Shown: positions 34,331 through 47,728 of the stretch, piece after piece
How positions within the stretch are numbered: position 1 is the first letter of the stretch
How the letters are laid out: each line of letters starts with the position of its first letter
Source of the DNA: Prinia subflava
Lineage: Eukaryota; Chordata; Aves; Passeriformes; Cisticolidae
DNA: 64,000 nucleotides
Reading direction: 5' to 3'
Assembly: GCF_021018805.1 (NCBI RefSeq)
Contig: NC_086247.1
Span: 140,054,102-140,118,101 of the forward strand
Notes under the pieces: generated by a model
Told to the model about the DNA's origin: nothing
Databases searched by the model: none
Seen by the model: the letters and a program-made list of their open reading frames with translations, nothing else
Position numbers and translations under genes: made by a program

Positions 34331-36745
34331 TTAAGTGGAATTTCCCATCTATATCTTCACTATTTTGTACTGAATCAAAAGTGGTAGCATGGACCAAAAC
34401 TCCTCTTTCAGATGAGAATGTGTTTATATGCTGGTGCACTTTGAGGACTGCCATAAAACTTAAACTACTTCTTTAAAGTAGTTCAGAATGAAATACAGTC
34501 TCTGGCAGCAGCAGGATGTACACAGCTGTAGCATGTGTGCCTGTCATGTCATACCCCTAGCAAACATTCAGATCCTGGCATGCCTTTTCTTAACATAAAT
34601 AGTTTAGAATACATGCTCACACTCCGAGAGAGAAAAAAATTGCTCAGTCTACTGCAGCAGCCCTGACCAATGGGTGTTTAATGCTCTCCCTAGAGAAGCT
34701 GTCTCAGTAACACAACTCTGGTCTATCATTTAACAGCTCTCAGAAGCAGCTCAGTGGCCTGGTCACAATGTGGACTAAAGCTGCCCAAAGATAATACCAG
34801 ACTGTGTGCCATGTGATGAGAGTATACAACCTGTCTCTGAGAAGAAGGGGGCTTAAGGGTGTATTTTAATCACAGAGCCATAGAATCTGGTATACTTTTG
34901 CTGGCTAAGGTGATGGGGTTGGAGAGCACCCTCGTTGGTTCTTCTCCTCTCTTGTCCAGGGCTGTTGGCTGCTCTGACACATGGAAGGGAAGGAAGGGGC
35001 CTGATCCAGGCAGCTGGCAGTGCTCACTCCCACAGCCTCACACCTGAGTGCTCCAACCTGTGCTTTGCTAGCTATACTTCTACCATTCTTAATGCTGTCA
35101 AGTGGTTAAAGAGAAAACATGTGTATTGCATTTTTTGAGATTATTCCTGGCCTTTTGGCCATATTCTAATTTACATCATTGCACTTTCCCTCTGCATTCT
35201 TCCTTGAGTTTCAGTTGGTTTCAATATTTCTTTATATTTGTTTCCTAATAATTCACAGCTACAACATATAGAAAAAGCTCATTGATATTAAAAAAAAAAG
35301 AGGATTAGCCATTATATGAATTATTAGGGTAACTGTGGTTTCTCCAGGACATAAATCAATCCACATTCTTCAGGATATAAATCATGCACTAAAGGGCTGA
35401 GAGTTAAAGGAGAAACTTTCCTCCTGAACATGTTGTTGCATAATTGCCTATTATGGAAGTTTTACGTCTTCCTCTGAAGCATCTGGTACTGGTACCATTA
35501 GTTTGATCTGGAATGATAATTCCTGTGTGCCTTTGTGGAGCATTCCTACGACACTTCAGCAGCTGCTTGATTCCATCTCGTACAGGGCAGCCAGATGTCC
35601 CACAGCTTTAAGGCTATCCTGCTTTTCAGCATCATATTCTGCTTCCTTTGCTTGCCTTCAGGAAGGTCAGCTAACCTTGTATTTGGACACACTACCTAAT
35701 GCCTTTCACATTTGGAAATAAAGCTACCCACAACTGCAGTGCAGGAAGAAACCCGTCACAGCCAGAGAATTTTTAGAAATCTGGCACTCGGGAAGACACA
35801 GAGAAAACATATTGCTCTTCAACTAATTCCATATTCTGTTTTATGTCTTTCTTACTATAAGCAGAGGTATGTGTTGTAAATCACAATCATGGCAACAGTG
35901 ATCACTATAATTAATTTTGTATAATGTTTTCCATCCCAGACCTTTGTTTTCAGTAGTTCATAAATTTCTAATTCTTTTACCTATTGATTTTGATCAAGGG
36001 AAGGAAATGGAAAAAAAAAACCCAAAAACAAAACTCAAAGAAAGCAACCTAATATTTTTTTCTCCATTGCTAAACAATTTTGGTCATTGTTTTCAAATGC
36101 GGCTACAATAGTAGTGGGTAAACAGCTCCCACTGAGGTTGCTGTAGCCACTTGGAAGCAGATTTTTATTTTTTGAAACTTGGAGCTCACGCTAGAAATAC
36201 TGACTGGAGGACAAGTATGATAAATGAAGAAAAATTGCACTTATTTTTCATGATGTGTATCTTGCTTTACCTAGGATGAGTGATATGACCTGGGGAGTCA
36301 TCCTGAGAAATTGTCCAAAGGTTTAAACAAGGTGTTAAAACTTTAGTTCCAATAAATGGGCCATCATCTTATACATTATTTAACTATTTCTGGACACAAA
36401 GAGGGAGGACACACTGAAAGTGGGGTACAAAACAGCAGAAGATGTCTACTTCTGAACTAATTTTCCAAAATTCTTTACAGTTAGTGGTGATATAATCAAT
36501 ATGGTCATTGAAATTCTTTCTATAATGTAACTATGCAAAAGATATTTTATGAGTTGTTTCCTAAAGGTGCCCATCTTCGTTGGCTGAAGGGAGATTGGAA
36601 TTAAGATCTTTGGTGTCTACATTAGGATGCCCAATATTTGGACATATACTCCAAACGTACTCATTTTAACCCACATTTCTTTTATCTTCTTCCTAATAAG
36701 ATTTCTTGGTTAACACTTCTGCAGAGTTTGGTTAGTGGCCTACTC
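34331..36745. other. Unique non-coding sequence
   Basis: No gene recognised. The words at 34868-34885 (CACAGAGCCATAGAATC) faintly resemble a reversed CR1 terminus, but nothing CR1-like follows. A hairpin with 8-bp arms lies at 34463-34483. Confidence 0.5.
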
Positions 36746-36746
36746 T

Positions 36747-36778
<32 letters not shown>

Positions 36779-36798
36779 TTTTTCTTTTTTTTTTTTTT
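36746..36798. repeat. Poly-T tract with C interruptions
   Basis: Fifty-three bases, all T except two isolated C. No retrocopy is recognisable on the downstream side, where one would be expected if this were an antisense poly-A tail. Confidence 0.95.
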
Positions 36799-37169
36799 GT
36801 AACTGTAGTCTCTTAAGACAGTGATTAATCCAAGTAGGATACATTTGCCTATTCTTCTTTCCCCTATGCTTTGTCTTATTCATCATCTATGACACTATGT
36901 ACAGTGGTCATGAAAATTTATATGTGTTGAGTGTTGCATTTAAAGTTGATATTTGAAATAGGGAAAAGCTTTAAATAGGCTAAGATTGTTCATTCACCTC
37001 TGCATTGGGGCAGAATGAGATGCCACATTCCTGCCTTCCCATTTAAAAACAGTCCAGTATAAAAAATTGCAGGTCATGTTTGTGATCCAGGTCACTGTGT
37101 CACCTCAGCCCAGGTCATGGACAGCTCTACCACCTGTGCTGAGGGTGTGCAGCAGGTACCAGCTGGTTA
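36799..37169. other. Unique non-coding sequence between poly-T and CR1
   Basis: Nothing recognised. The part from about 37080 may already belong to the CR1 that follows, but it is too diverged to assign. Confidence 0.45.
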
Positions 37170-37980
37170 AACCAGCACTGCCTCAGTGAAGAATGTCAAA
37201 AATTACCTGGAAAAGAAAGTAGGCTGTAAAATCAGAAAATATGCTGATGGCACAAAGTTATTCAGACCTGTAGGACAAGGGCAGACTGTGAAGTATTTCA
37301 AAGACTGAGTGACTGGGCAATAAAATGATAGATGAAATGCAATGTAGATATATGTAAAGTGATGCACATAAGGAACAGCAGTCCCAGCTCTACTTACAAA
37401 ATGGTCTCTGGGGTGTATTAGGATTTAAAAGGTCCACAAAAGGGCAACAACGATGTTTCCTTTTTTTCAGAAATATTTTCTGCATGAACAGCAGCTTCAT
37501 AGGCTGGAGATCCTCAGCCTTGAAAAGAAGCTTAGGGATGGCTTGGTGGAGCTCAGTATAGGTATGGATGGCATGAAGATTGTCAGTGCCATTTTCTTTG
37601 CCAAAATGAGAGCTGAGGCCATCATGTTCAGACATAAGGGGCAGGTTCAGAGCTAACTGAAGAGGATGGTTCTCCATGTGATGAATGATGGACCTGTGGG
37701 AGAGCTTGCTGGAGGACGTTGTGCATAAAATTTGCATGATATCAACAGGCAGCTGGACAAATACTTGCAAGAACTGCCCTCTGGAGATGACTAAATAGGA
37801 AAATCTCATCAAGATAAGAAATTCTAGAGCTGAAAATAGTTACAGTCTGAATTTGCAAAGAAGTACGTATGCTTGCTCTTCCCTTGGATTTTTGCCTGTG
37901 GATACTGATGGACACGAGATACTCAGCAAGGTGGAGTGCTGGCCTGAGTCAGAACAGCTGGTGTTGCATTCATCAAACTT
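37170..37980 (+). mobile_element. CR1 LINE, RT catalytic region to 3' part, degenerate
   Basis: Starts in the RT core: 'aaatatgctgatggcacaaa' corresponds to the F/Y-A-D-D-T-K-L catalytic box, then 'gactgggcaataaaatg' and 'gtaaagtgatgcacataagg' match the segment after it. Downstream, 'aggctggagatcctcagcc' and 'aggcagctggacaaatact' occupy the position of the CR1 C-terminal region, and the end 'gagtgctggcctgagtcag' resembles the 'ggtctgacccag' 3' UTR of the turtle-like group. The catalytic box reads YADG here instead of YADD, and there are frameshifts and deletions throughout. Not functional. Confidence 0.8.
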
Positions 37981-38774
37981 GTGAGTAGGAATTTTCCCTT
38001 TTGCGGTGTTTTGCAGTAGTCACTCTGCTGGCTGTCATACAAATATGGAGTCAAGAGATAGTCCTCATCCCAAAAATCTTATCTTAATGGCAAGATATAA
38101 CCTGCAGGGGTACATGGGAAGAAGCCTAACCAAGAAACCAGTTCAGCAGGATTTTCCACTTTACCATGCATGAATGTGTGAACAGGAGCCAGAAGATAAA
38201 TACGTGTTAGTAGCTGTGTTTTCTTGAAGAGTTCTTAATGAATTTATTATTTCTAAGTTTTTTACTTCATTCTTAAACAACCCTGTGAAGCATTTCATAC
38301 TTCAAAAAGTTTGCTGATAAGTTTGGGATGAGATGAAAAAGTATTCTAATGAAAGGCAAATGTGTGTGCTTTTAGGAGATACACCACCTCCAATTATGCA
38401 GCAAGACTCTCTGTATTATTCTCAGAAACACCATATTCTGAAAGAAATAAACCATGAAAATAATTCAAAACCAATGATGCTAGACTAAAAGATTTCTAGG
38501 TAGATCAATGTATGTGATATAGTGTATGCCATATATAATGTCATATAATTAACAAGGAATGCAAAAATGCATGTCTGTGCTAATATTCCTGTATGACTAT
38601 AGGAATGTCTGCGTGAGTTGATCTGTTTGCATATATTTAGGTATTATTTTTATGCTGACAAACAATGCATGTGTGAGCACTCATGTCTTCCTACATATGG
38701 CTGAGCCCTACCATTTCTTATTTTCTTTTCTTTCTCTAAAATTTAATTTACCTTCTGCTTCCTTCATATACGTG
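37981..38774. other. Unique AT-rich non-coding sequence
   Basis: No gene or repeat recognised. Confidence 0.5.
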
Positions 38775-38791
38775 TTTTTTTTTTTTTTTTT

Positions 38792-38827
<36 letters not shown>
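38775..38827. repeat. Poly-T tract interrupted by GG
   Basis: Seventeen T, then GG, then 34 T. The 73-codon frame across it (Phe-rich) is an artefact. Length in the assembly may be inexact, as for any long homopolymer. Confidence 0.95.
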
Positions 38828-38831
<4 letters not shown>

Positions 38832-39485
38832 AAAAAGGCAAAAAATCTTTTCTTCTTTTCAATTCATATATGATTTTCTTTCCAGGACACTATGGGAAAA
38901 ATAATCAGCCATATAATTTCATGCAACTTAAACCCCCAATATCAAAATAAACGTGAAAGAAACTGAATGGGGAAGGAAAACAGTACTGCAACTTTTGTCC
39001 TCTGATCAGCATTTTTTGCTGTTCAAGACTTCCTGAGTGGTAAAATAGCTCAGCCACCCATGCAGTTAAGTCAGAGGGCAGAAAATTTTTATATTACTCA
39101 GATTTCCTCAAGGGGATGACCACGCTGTGACCTCTCCGCATTCTGCAAAGCTCTGTGACTCAGAGACGTTATGATGCTTCTATTTTAAAGAGTTTCTCCA
39201 GTGAACATTTAGGTTTTCCTCTGTGACACTTTTCAACTCGAGGTGGGTAAAAGCATCTTGCCAGATCTGGTAACCTAAGGTCATTCCTGGACTCCCAGCA
39301 TTAACATTTCATCAGCTGCAATAGTCTATGTTGCTGTCCAAACTGTGCTTTACTTATAAGACTTGACGCACTTGAGCAGCCCCACTCATTTCAAGCTCTG
39401 ATGTAAATGAATTACTCTACTTACAGAGTCATCCCATCTGGTTTTTTTCCTAGTACAAGCCTGGTAAGCCTTTTTTAATTAATCT

Positions 39486-39505
39486 AAAAAAAAAAAAAAA
39501 AAAAA
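39486..39505. repeat. Poly-A homopolymer (20 A)
   Basis: Pure A run followed by GAAAA. No retrocopy identified upstream. Confidence 0.93.
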
Positions 39506-39558
39506 GAAAATTCCTTTAAGGCTTGTAAAACAGCAACATGTCCCTATGTTCCTGTTAG

Positions 39559-39574
39559 AAAAAAAAAAAAAAAA
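39559..39574. repeat. Poly-A homopolymer (16 A)
   Basis: Second A run, about 55 bp after the first, followed by a purine-rich stretch. Confidence 0.92.
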
Positions 39575-42500
39575 GGAGAGAGGAAAAAAAAGATAGCTCC
39601 TTAGCCAGATATAGGCTTCAGATATATTAAACAAAACCCAAAACAACAAAACAAGAAATGAGATAGGAGAGCTTACTTACCTTAAATTTATTCTCATTTC
39701 CAGGGCGAAAGATTAGAGCATACTAGGATTAAAATAATAAATAAACAAATATAAATGTGAATGCGAATTGCAAGCTGAGATTTCCTTGTGACAAGTGCTG
39801 AGAGTTAAAATGAACAATTTTTCAGTATTGTCCTGATGTACTTCATTCTGTTGCCTTCTATTTTCATGGGTTTGTTACTTAACAAACATAGTTATACACA
39901 TTAAAGAGAGCATTTTGAAATATACAGCAGATTTTTCTTATAATCATGTGTATCCAAAATGTGAGTAGCAGAAGAAACCATTCCCATAGTTTCAGAAGCA
40001 GGACAATAAACACAGCTTTTGTAGCTTGATACCATATATTAAAGTGATGATGGAGCAGTTTACGAGGAAATTGAAATAGGTACTGTACACAGTATATGAA
40101 TCAATTGAGAAATATTTGACCAATCAGCTCATTGTGACACTTCTTCCTGCTTTGCATGGCTGCTTTTCTGCTGATTGCATTGTAGCTTAGCACAAGGAGC
40201 TGGGAAGGAAAACAAGAAAAACTTAATACATGTAGAAAAATAACTGAGAGGAGGAGTAAGAAATAACTTGAGTATTTCCCATAATTTGCATGCCCCAAAA
40301 TCTGTGGTCATGAGGGAGACAGGTGATGTCCCACTGTTTTTCCTACACTCCAAAGAGCATGGAGCAAGGTGGGAGCCAGGGTGAGACCATGCATTTTATT
40401 CACAGATCTTGTACAGGCTGTAAATGTATTTTCTTCTGACTTCCCTGCCAACGTCTGTTCTGGGCTTTGGGAACCAGGGGCTGCACAAACATAGAGAGGC
40501 AACAGTACAAATGTCATTAAAGCAAAGGAAGAAATTTCACCATCCCGTACTCAAACTGTATGATCCTTCCATATTGTTATGGGTTATTTGTTGTAATGTG
40601 TAAAAGCTAAGCACAATCTCTAGCATTTCTTACACATGCTGAAGAATTTAAATTAAAACTAGAGGAAATCTAGATCATGCCACTGAGCATCTCACCAAAG
40701 CACAGGCAAGAAAAGACATTTAAGAGTAGTTATTCAATAACCTTAGTAAAATTCTTCCTTTGTCACATAAAACCCCAATTCATTTGCCCATATAAAGACA
40801 TCTAGTTTGATTTTATGCAACTCAAAATATGCTAGACACCAGTGCAGTTATGGCACAGACCCACAGCTTTCTGGAGAGGCATTTGGAGGCCACACAGGAT
40901 ACTGGGCACTTCTAACATCATCCTATCGATTGCCCTTCATATGTCTTCCAAAGACTCATCACCTGGTCTCCTACCTCTGTCAGTCATCTCTGTTGTTCCA
41001 GGTGACTTAGTAGAGATGAATTTTCCCTCTTTCCATCAAGGGAACCTAGATGATTAAGTAGAATAGTCCCTGACATGGTAAAAGGTAGGGGATGCCAATC
41101 TTGCTCCCTGTGCTAGAGTCTTATTCAAACAGTGTTGCCAGATGTGTATATGAGTTTGTCTCCATGCAATACAGCTCAGCCATCAGTCATCCCATCAGAC
41201 CATGGTTACACCACTGCTCTGACTACCTGAACAGACAAGGAGCAGACACAGCTTCTGCCCTGCTTGTGGCTCTCACAGGTGACTGCAAACATTGAAAGGG
41301 GAGAGGATCTGGTCCTGACACAGTCTTTCTGGGGCTGTCCAAAATTAGTTAAGCCAGATTCCTGAAGCTAAACTACAAAACTGGTTGATTATTTTATTTT
41401 GGTACTTACTCAGGCATGGGGTTTCAGGTTAAACAAATGCAGACATGCCTTAGTTTATTGCCAATGAACATGACTAAAAAATACCTGGAGACTCAAGAAA
41501 GGGAAGACAACCATTTGAAGAGAAAATGTTTTCCAGTCAGCTTTCATGGTGAAGCAGAGAAAGAAAACACTGCTTAACGTTTCTGGAGAGGAAAATCACA
41601 GATTCTGCTGAATTTTCTTTTATCTGTGACTGATTGAATTATCCATTGCAAATAACGTTTGTTGCTAATTTGGCCGTTTTGCAGTTCATGAATCATTCTG
41701 GAAACAATCCTGATTTCTACAAACACATTTGTTATTTGTAAGTATTCACTGAACAGTTTTATATGAACAGATTTCAGCCTATTTTTCTTTTCAATCAATT
41801 CACTATTTGAAGTGTTTGACTGGTCAATCGAATCACATACCATTGTCTGCACTTCCCGATTAGGTAACTGAGACTTCTAAATACAAATATAATGAATAGC
41901 AATTGATGAATATCAAATAGGGTATAACGAACATTGGAGCATCTGAAATTTCATATTTTAATGTAACTTTTAGGCCTTAAACATTTCCCTGAATACCTGG
42001 CAGCTTCCAGAAGTTCCTGAAACTATGAGTAATACTTGTCAGAAATATCAGCAATTATATTGTCCATTTTATTAACATAACATTTAAAAATCTGGATGTC
42101 CATTCGTAAAAAAATATTTAACATAATGGTAAAGTGCATTTATCTGCATTTATGAATGTGTAGATGTGATTCTTCTACTGCTTTCCACCAATAATCTAAA
42201 TATATTGTTAAAGTAAGAGTGTATGAACCTAGCACATGACACTTTTCAACCAATAACAGGATGTGACTTCTTGGTATATACCAAAATGGAATAGAGGAAA
42301 TGAGCAGGGACAGGGAATGTGTTTTAAATTGAGATTTGATGAGGCAGAAGAAAATAGTTCCAGATTTAAGGAGCTTCATGAAACATTTTCAACTAACAAC
42401 CTGTTTTAACATTGTTTTTAAATCCTTGGTTTCTTTTTGACTTCTTATGTTTTGTTTTTAATGTTTTGTTTATTTTTAATTAAAATACGAATATTGTCTG

Positions 42501-45500
42501 AACTACTGGTAATTTCTTCTGTCTTTATACATGAAGCTGTCACATATTTATGAATACATTTCTGGCACAGTGAGATTTAATAACTAACTGATTATTAATG
42601 CTACCGGTATTTGTTTTGAAGGAGAAAATTCAAAGAAAAACATGTAATGGTTAGTTATCTAACAACTCCTCATGGTTTAGAAACAGAATGTCAGTGTACT
42701 TAGTGCTGTGACCCAGTGGCCAGGGGGATATTTTGGCTGGAAAAGGAAACTGCAGTGGATAACTTGAGCAAGCTCAGTCTCCTCTCTTGAGATCCCCAGG
42801 AGGCGAGTGAAAAGGTCTGTCTCTGCTAAATATAACTGAAGGTTGTGTAAGTAATACAGATATAAGCAAAACTGCAGTCTGCTATTTCAATCCCTCATCC
42901 AATGTTTGGGTTCTCTTTTGCTTTGGTCAGATCCAATCTTGTGTGAGAGTAAAAATGTTTTCTCTGATTATATGAAAGGAAGACTTGGATACTAACTAAA
43001 TTTACAAACATTTTAAAAAACTCTTATGCACAAGTATGAAGTACAATAGTGCTGTCACGATCTGTTGATTAGTTTAAGGCTAATCAGTTAAAAGCATTGT
43101 ATAAATCAAAGTTTGCATGGCTGTTAACCCTTTTGGCATGACCCCTTAGCCAAATGCCAGCAGCTTTGCTTTCTGTTTTGAGGACAAAAGGAGGAAAACT
43201 TCTTGGATGTGTTCTTTAGTCCATCTTCATTTTGGAGGACAATATACCACAGGGTCTTTCCTGGAGCTCACTAGCTATAAACTGCCACTCTCCTGATAAG
43301 GAGTTCCCCAGGCTTTCTTTCTACCAATTCCCATAACAAAACAATATTTCCTTCATTTTATTTGGCCATACCCATGACACTTTCTCTCACTTTGATGGCT
43401 TTACATTCACATTTTCTGCTGAAATACCTGTCCAAAACCTGCCATGCCAGCCTTATGTCCCTGCAGTTATAACCAGCTTGCCTCTGAGGCCACAGGTAGC
43501 AGCTTTTGATCAAGCCTTGATATTTCTAGGAATCTCACTAAAAGTAGTTTAATTACTCCTTTCCTTGAGGCTGAAGGATGGGTGTTTAACATGACCATGG
43601 TTAAACCAGTTCAATAATTGTCTGGAGACCAAACAGTCACTCAAGAGCAGTCACTAATTTTTTCCAGGACAACAATATTATTATTTCCTGGCCTTGCCAT
43701 ATGGGTTGCATTGGAGTGGGACACATAGCCAATTAACTGGGACAAAGGTTTAACTTAAAGCAATAACGAGAGTGCATTTAGTGCACTTTGGAGCCATGGT
43801 TATCATTACTGAATTATAAATATTAATAATAGTTAAACACATTGTCAATGGTGCAGCCATTAAACATCTGCTGCCTCTGTTACAGGGTGCTTTTTAGCTA
43901 GAGTGAAATCTCTACTTTGGGGCATGTGGAAGTATATTGATATTTGTGACCTAATGAAACCCAAAGTTCTGGTGTCTCCATGCTGGCATTTTGACTTCAA
44001 AGTGGCTAGCATCATACAGCTACTTTTCAGGAATATTTGTTTTTCCAGACTGTTGATGAGAATTGTTATTCTCAGTGAAGCACTAGACAGGATCCACTGT
44101 TGCTTGCATTGGAGACTCAGGTCTTCTGCACAAGGGCAGAGCCAAGAGGATTTGGGCACAAAATTCCCTCCACAGGAATCCAACACTCATGTCCTCCTCA
44201 TCAATGCATTGTGGTACCATGAGGAATAGCATCTGTGCCTCAGAGTGGCCAACAAATGAGCTCCTTTAATGGAAAAAATAATCTGGTTTTTTATCTAATA
44301 ACATTTTGGAGGATGTGCTTGTCTTCTCTTAAAATCTGATTTTCTTGATATGCACCAAGATGTCCTGAGCAAAAATTGTCACATACAGAGTATTCCGAGA
44401 GGAATCATTTATTTATAATCTTTCTTTCAGGAGTGAACACTACAAACATTTTCTTTAATCTCTGAACACATAAATGAACATAAAACTGTGCATAATGCTT
44501 AGAAAGTGGAACAGCAAGAAAGAAACTTTACTCTGACAGATTTTATTTTTAAAAGGGTTTCATTTGGTGCTTTTAACACAGGTAAATGTACGTTGACAGT
44601 ATGCCAGAAAAAGAAATAAAATAATTTCAACTGCCAGATATTTTTCCCAGAATTACTTTGTTCCAAATCTAAGGCTCAGTGGGGAAGAAGTGATTAACTC
44701 CCAAGGTCATTTAAACATCAAACTGTACTTCTGGTGATAAAAAAAAAACCCTTAGAAGGAACATTCTCAAAAGGACACCTCATTCTGAACGCAGGTGTAA
44801 TCAGAATTTTGTTAAAGTGGAAAGAGAGCAAACTGGGAAAGAAAGGAGCAAGGTATCTGCAGTCCTCCAAATTTCATAGGAGGCAGAGAACAAACCAGGC
44901 TCCAGGCCATAGACAAGACATTATATGAACATATTTTGTGTTGAATTGATTTCAAATCCAGAAAGAACAGTCTATTCTGTTGGTCAAGTAAAAAGTTAAG
45001 AGGAAGTTTTATCTAAAAAGAAGATGCTATCTTATAGTGAATTCTTAAATTCAGAGAATGCAGTTCTGATAAGACCAAAGTCCTGGAAATGTTAGCTAGA
45101 GATGGAACATTTTTAATATTCAGTAGAAGCAGCTACTATAATAACTACCAATTATCGGAGTTCAAAACCTTTACTAAGAAAATAATCTAGTGACCATGCA
45201 ATATTTTTATACTAAGGACTCAAGAAAGTTTTATTGATTTGAATTTAAACTCTGGCATGTTTTGGATTCAGCTTTGAATCTCACTGTAAGTCAATTCTAC
45301 TACAAGCACTACATCTTTAGTGAATCACCAAGGACTTTTGGAGGTAAAGACAGTTACACATTTCTAATATCTTAGATCCTGATTTACATCAAAATCCTAT
45401 TAGTTAGTTCCTATGTATATTCAACAAAAAAGAAGAGTAGCATTCAATATGCAATATTCATTCAGAGTGTAATTGAATCAATGGTATTAAATGTACAGCT

Positions 45501-47514
45501 GAATTTAGCCACTATAGGATTATGGATAAAAGCATATTTAGCAGAGGCAATAAAATGACAATTTAACATATTAAAGGGCAAGCAGCAATTTTTCATAAAT
45601 AAAACAGGGACCAGAACAGATCCCAGCAGAAGCAGAAAGTGGAAATTGTTAAGTAAACTGTCTGGTTAAACGAGACATCACTATGCAACAACACTGTACA
45701 TTACCAACTTAGAGCTCAGTTGAAAGTGTCACAGTGTAAATGTCACGTCTAAAAAGAATTCTTTATAATCTAAAATTTCATTGTAGTGATGCTAAGCAAT
45801 TTTACATTAAATTGACAGAGAGTGGTATATGACCCACAGAAGGGTGTTTGCCATACTTCAGTGGAGGTAAATGCCCTGAGAATAATAACTTAGACTTTGA
45901 TTGTTTCCTAAATATGTCTGGTTGCTTTTTGCAGTGATTTCTGTTTAGAACACGGGGGACTGAGACAACTAACCCTGAATGAATCTTTCCTTTGCAATGA
46001 ATTTCTAATTTTTTAAAAAAGGAAAGATTAATGGAGGATTCTGTCTTCAATTTCCCAAACCATTCTTGATATCCAGGTAAACTAAGCAACTGTTTAACAT
46101 GCACAATGATTTACAGTTCACATTAAATGTGTCTTTGTACAGCATTTTGTAGGTGCCAACCTTTGGATGCCAAACCCAGCAATGTTTTTGGCTAGAAAAT
46201 AAGAACACACTTCTGTACATTTTGGGTTTGGTGAGTTTTTGGCAGGATGGGATGGTGAACTGCTCCCATGAGTACACGCCCAGGAGGCATGTCACAAACT
46301 GCTTGCTGACTTTGCTTTGTCTTGAACTAGAAATTCTTGCACCCTGAGTATCAAGTGGAAAGTTAAAAAAAAAGGAACCACACTCTCACTGTGTTGATAA
46401 GAAGCATTATCCTGTGATACTTGCTAAAGGATTTAGTGCCACTAAATTCAGTCTAAAACTAGCTTGAGGATAATCTGATAAAGTTAAATTCACTCAATTT
46501 ATAAACATTTGCATGTTATTTATTCATATCATTTACATGTGTTTGCCCTGATAACACAAGCCTATGTGAAACAGCTGTCAGCAGCCACCAGAATTTGCTT
46601 GTTCACTGCTTTTTGCTGGAAGCCAAAAACAACTGCCCAGGCCCCATGAATACATGCAGTTCATTTATCCCAATTAGAAACTAATTTCAGGCAAGTGCCA
46701 CTAACCAAGAACAATGTGAGAGAGAACAAGAGAAATTATCTACAGCAGTGCAGTAAAAAAAGAAAGAAAGAACAAATTAATATTGAGGCATTCCACAGAA
46801 AGCAATGCTTTTAAATTTGCAAGTTACAGATAATGTGTTTTTCTGATACTGTGGTTTGTATTATCTGTGCAGACACATCAGGCTCATATTTTGGATTGAG
46901 TTGGAGTATTGTTTCTGTGTTTGCAAAACTCAGGTGGGAGTCTTGTATGGAAATGCTTTCTCCTCTACCTGCATTCATAAATATTGTGGGAGGAGCCCTG
47001 TTCACAGCCTGCTGTCATGCTGACCTTGGCCAGCAAATCTAAGTCCTACAGCACTTAAGAGATTTGGAATCACCCAATGTTTCTTTCCAGTTTGGACTGG
47101 GATTCTAGGAAGTCTCTTCCTCAATGGATGGCTGGTTCTTATTGCTAGGCTAAACCTGAGTGTCCAGACACACCTGACCCATAGTTAGACCAACTTTGAT
47201 TTCCCTTTTATGGCTTCTTTTTAGTGCTGATCCTAGGTTGTGATATATATTGGAAAGGCCAGGATCATCCAGCCTCTTATGCAGAAATGTAAACTAAGTG
47301 AATGACAAATTGGACAGCTACCCCCATTCTATCAACATGCAAATTTCCCTTTCAGGTTAGTAGGAAATCTATATATTTTTCCTTGGTTTTTTGGGGGGTG
47401 TTTTTTTTGTTTTTTAGGGTTTGGTGGGTTTTTTTATTAATTGTTTACAGTTTTGCATAAAATGTTAGCAGCAGCAGTGTGGGATTATGATACATCAGAC
47501 AAAAACAGAACAAA

Positions 47515-47728
47515 AGAGGTAAGAAAAGGCTGAAAAAGGAAGCCTTGCCCCTGGTCACAGAGGGTTGGGTTGGAGACTGGATAGGCAGACTAAACACCCC
47601 TAAACACTTGGGCCTCAATAGGATGCACCCACAGGTGCTGAGGGGGCTGGTAGATGCTGATGCTCTGCTGTTCTCCATTATCTTTGGAAAATCATGGAGA
47701 AATCCTAACAATTCTGTGATTCTGTGAC
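47515..47728 (+). mobile_element. Internally deleted CR1 copy
   Basis: The 5' portion matches CR1 ORF2 upstream of the RT core: 'aaaggaagccttgcccctgg', 'cacagagggttgggttgg', 'agactggataggcagac', 'acacttgggcctcaatagg', 'gatgcacccacaggtgctg', 'cattatctttggaaaatc'. Right after 'atcatggagaaatc' it jumps to ATTCTGTGATTCTGTGA (47712-47728), the 3' terminal repeat of avian CR1. Well over a kilobase of normal CR1 is missing between the two, yet the element keeps a proper 3' end. Either a deletion occurred after insertion, or a deleted or spliced RNA was retrotransposed. The short plus frame across it is not functional. Confidence 0.88.

Larger units (their letters stand above)
38828..47514. other. 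Unique AT-rich non-coding sequence with two poly-A tracts
   Basis: About 8.7 kb with no recognisable gene or transposon. Poly-A tracts lie at 39486-39505 and 39559-39574. A small inverted repeat (TGATTAG / CTAATCA) lies at 43066-43086. The stretch 46490-46640 holds ATTTGCATGTTAT, TTATTCAT and similar octamer/Fox-like words and may be conserved, but this is only a suspicion. Frames up to 108 codons (43860-44186 minus, 43903-44229 plus) are mutual shadows with no family match. Confidence 0.45.

Noticed and set aside
34868..34890. CACAGAGCCATAGAATC, like a reversed CR1 terminus
   Set aside because: The expected 'ggttggaagggacc' block does not follow, so it is probably chance.
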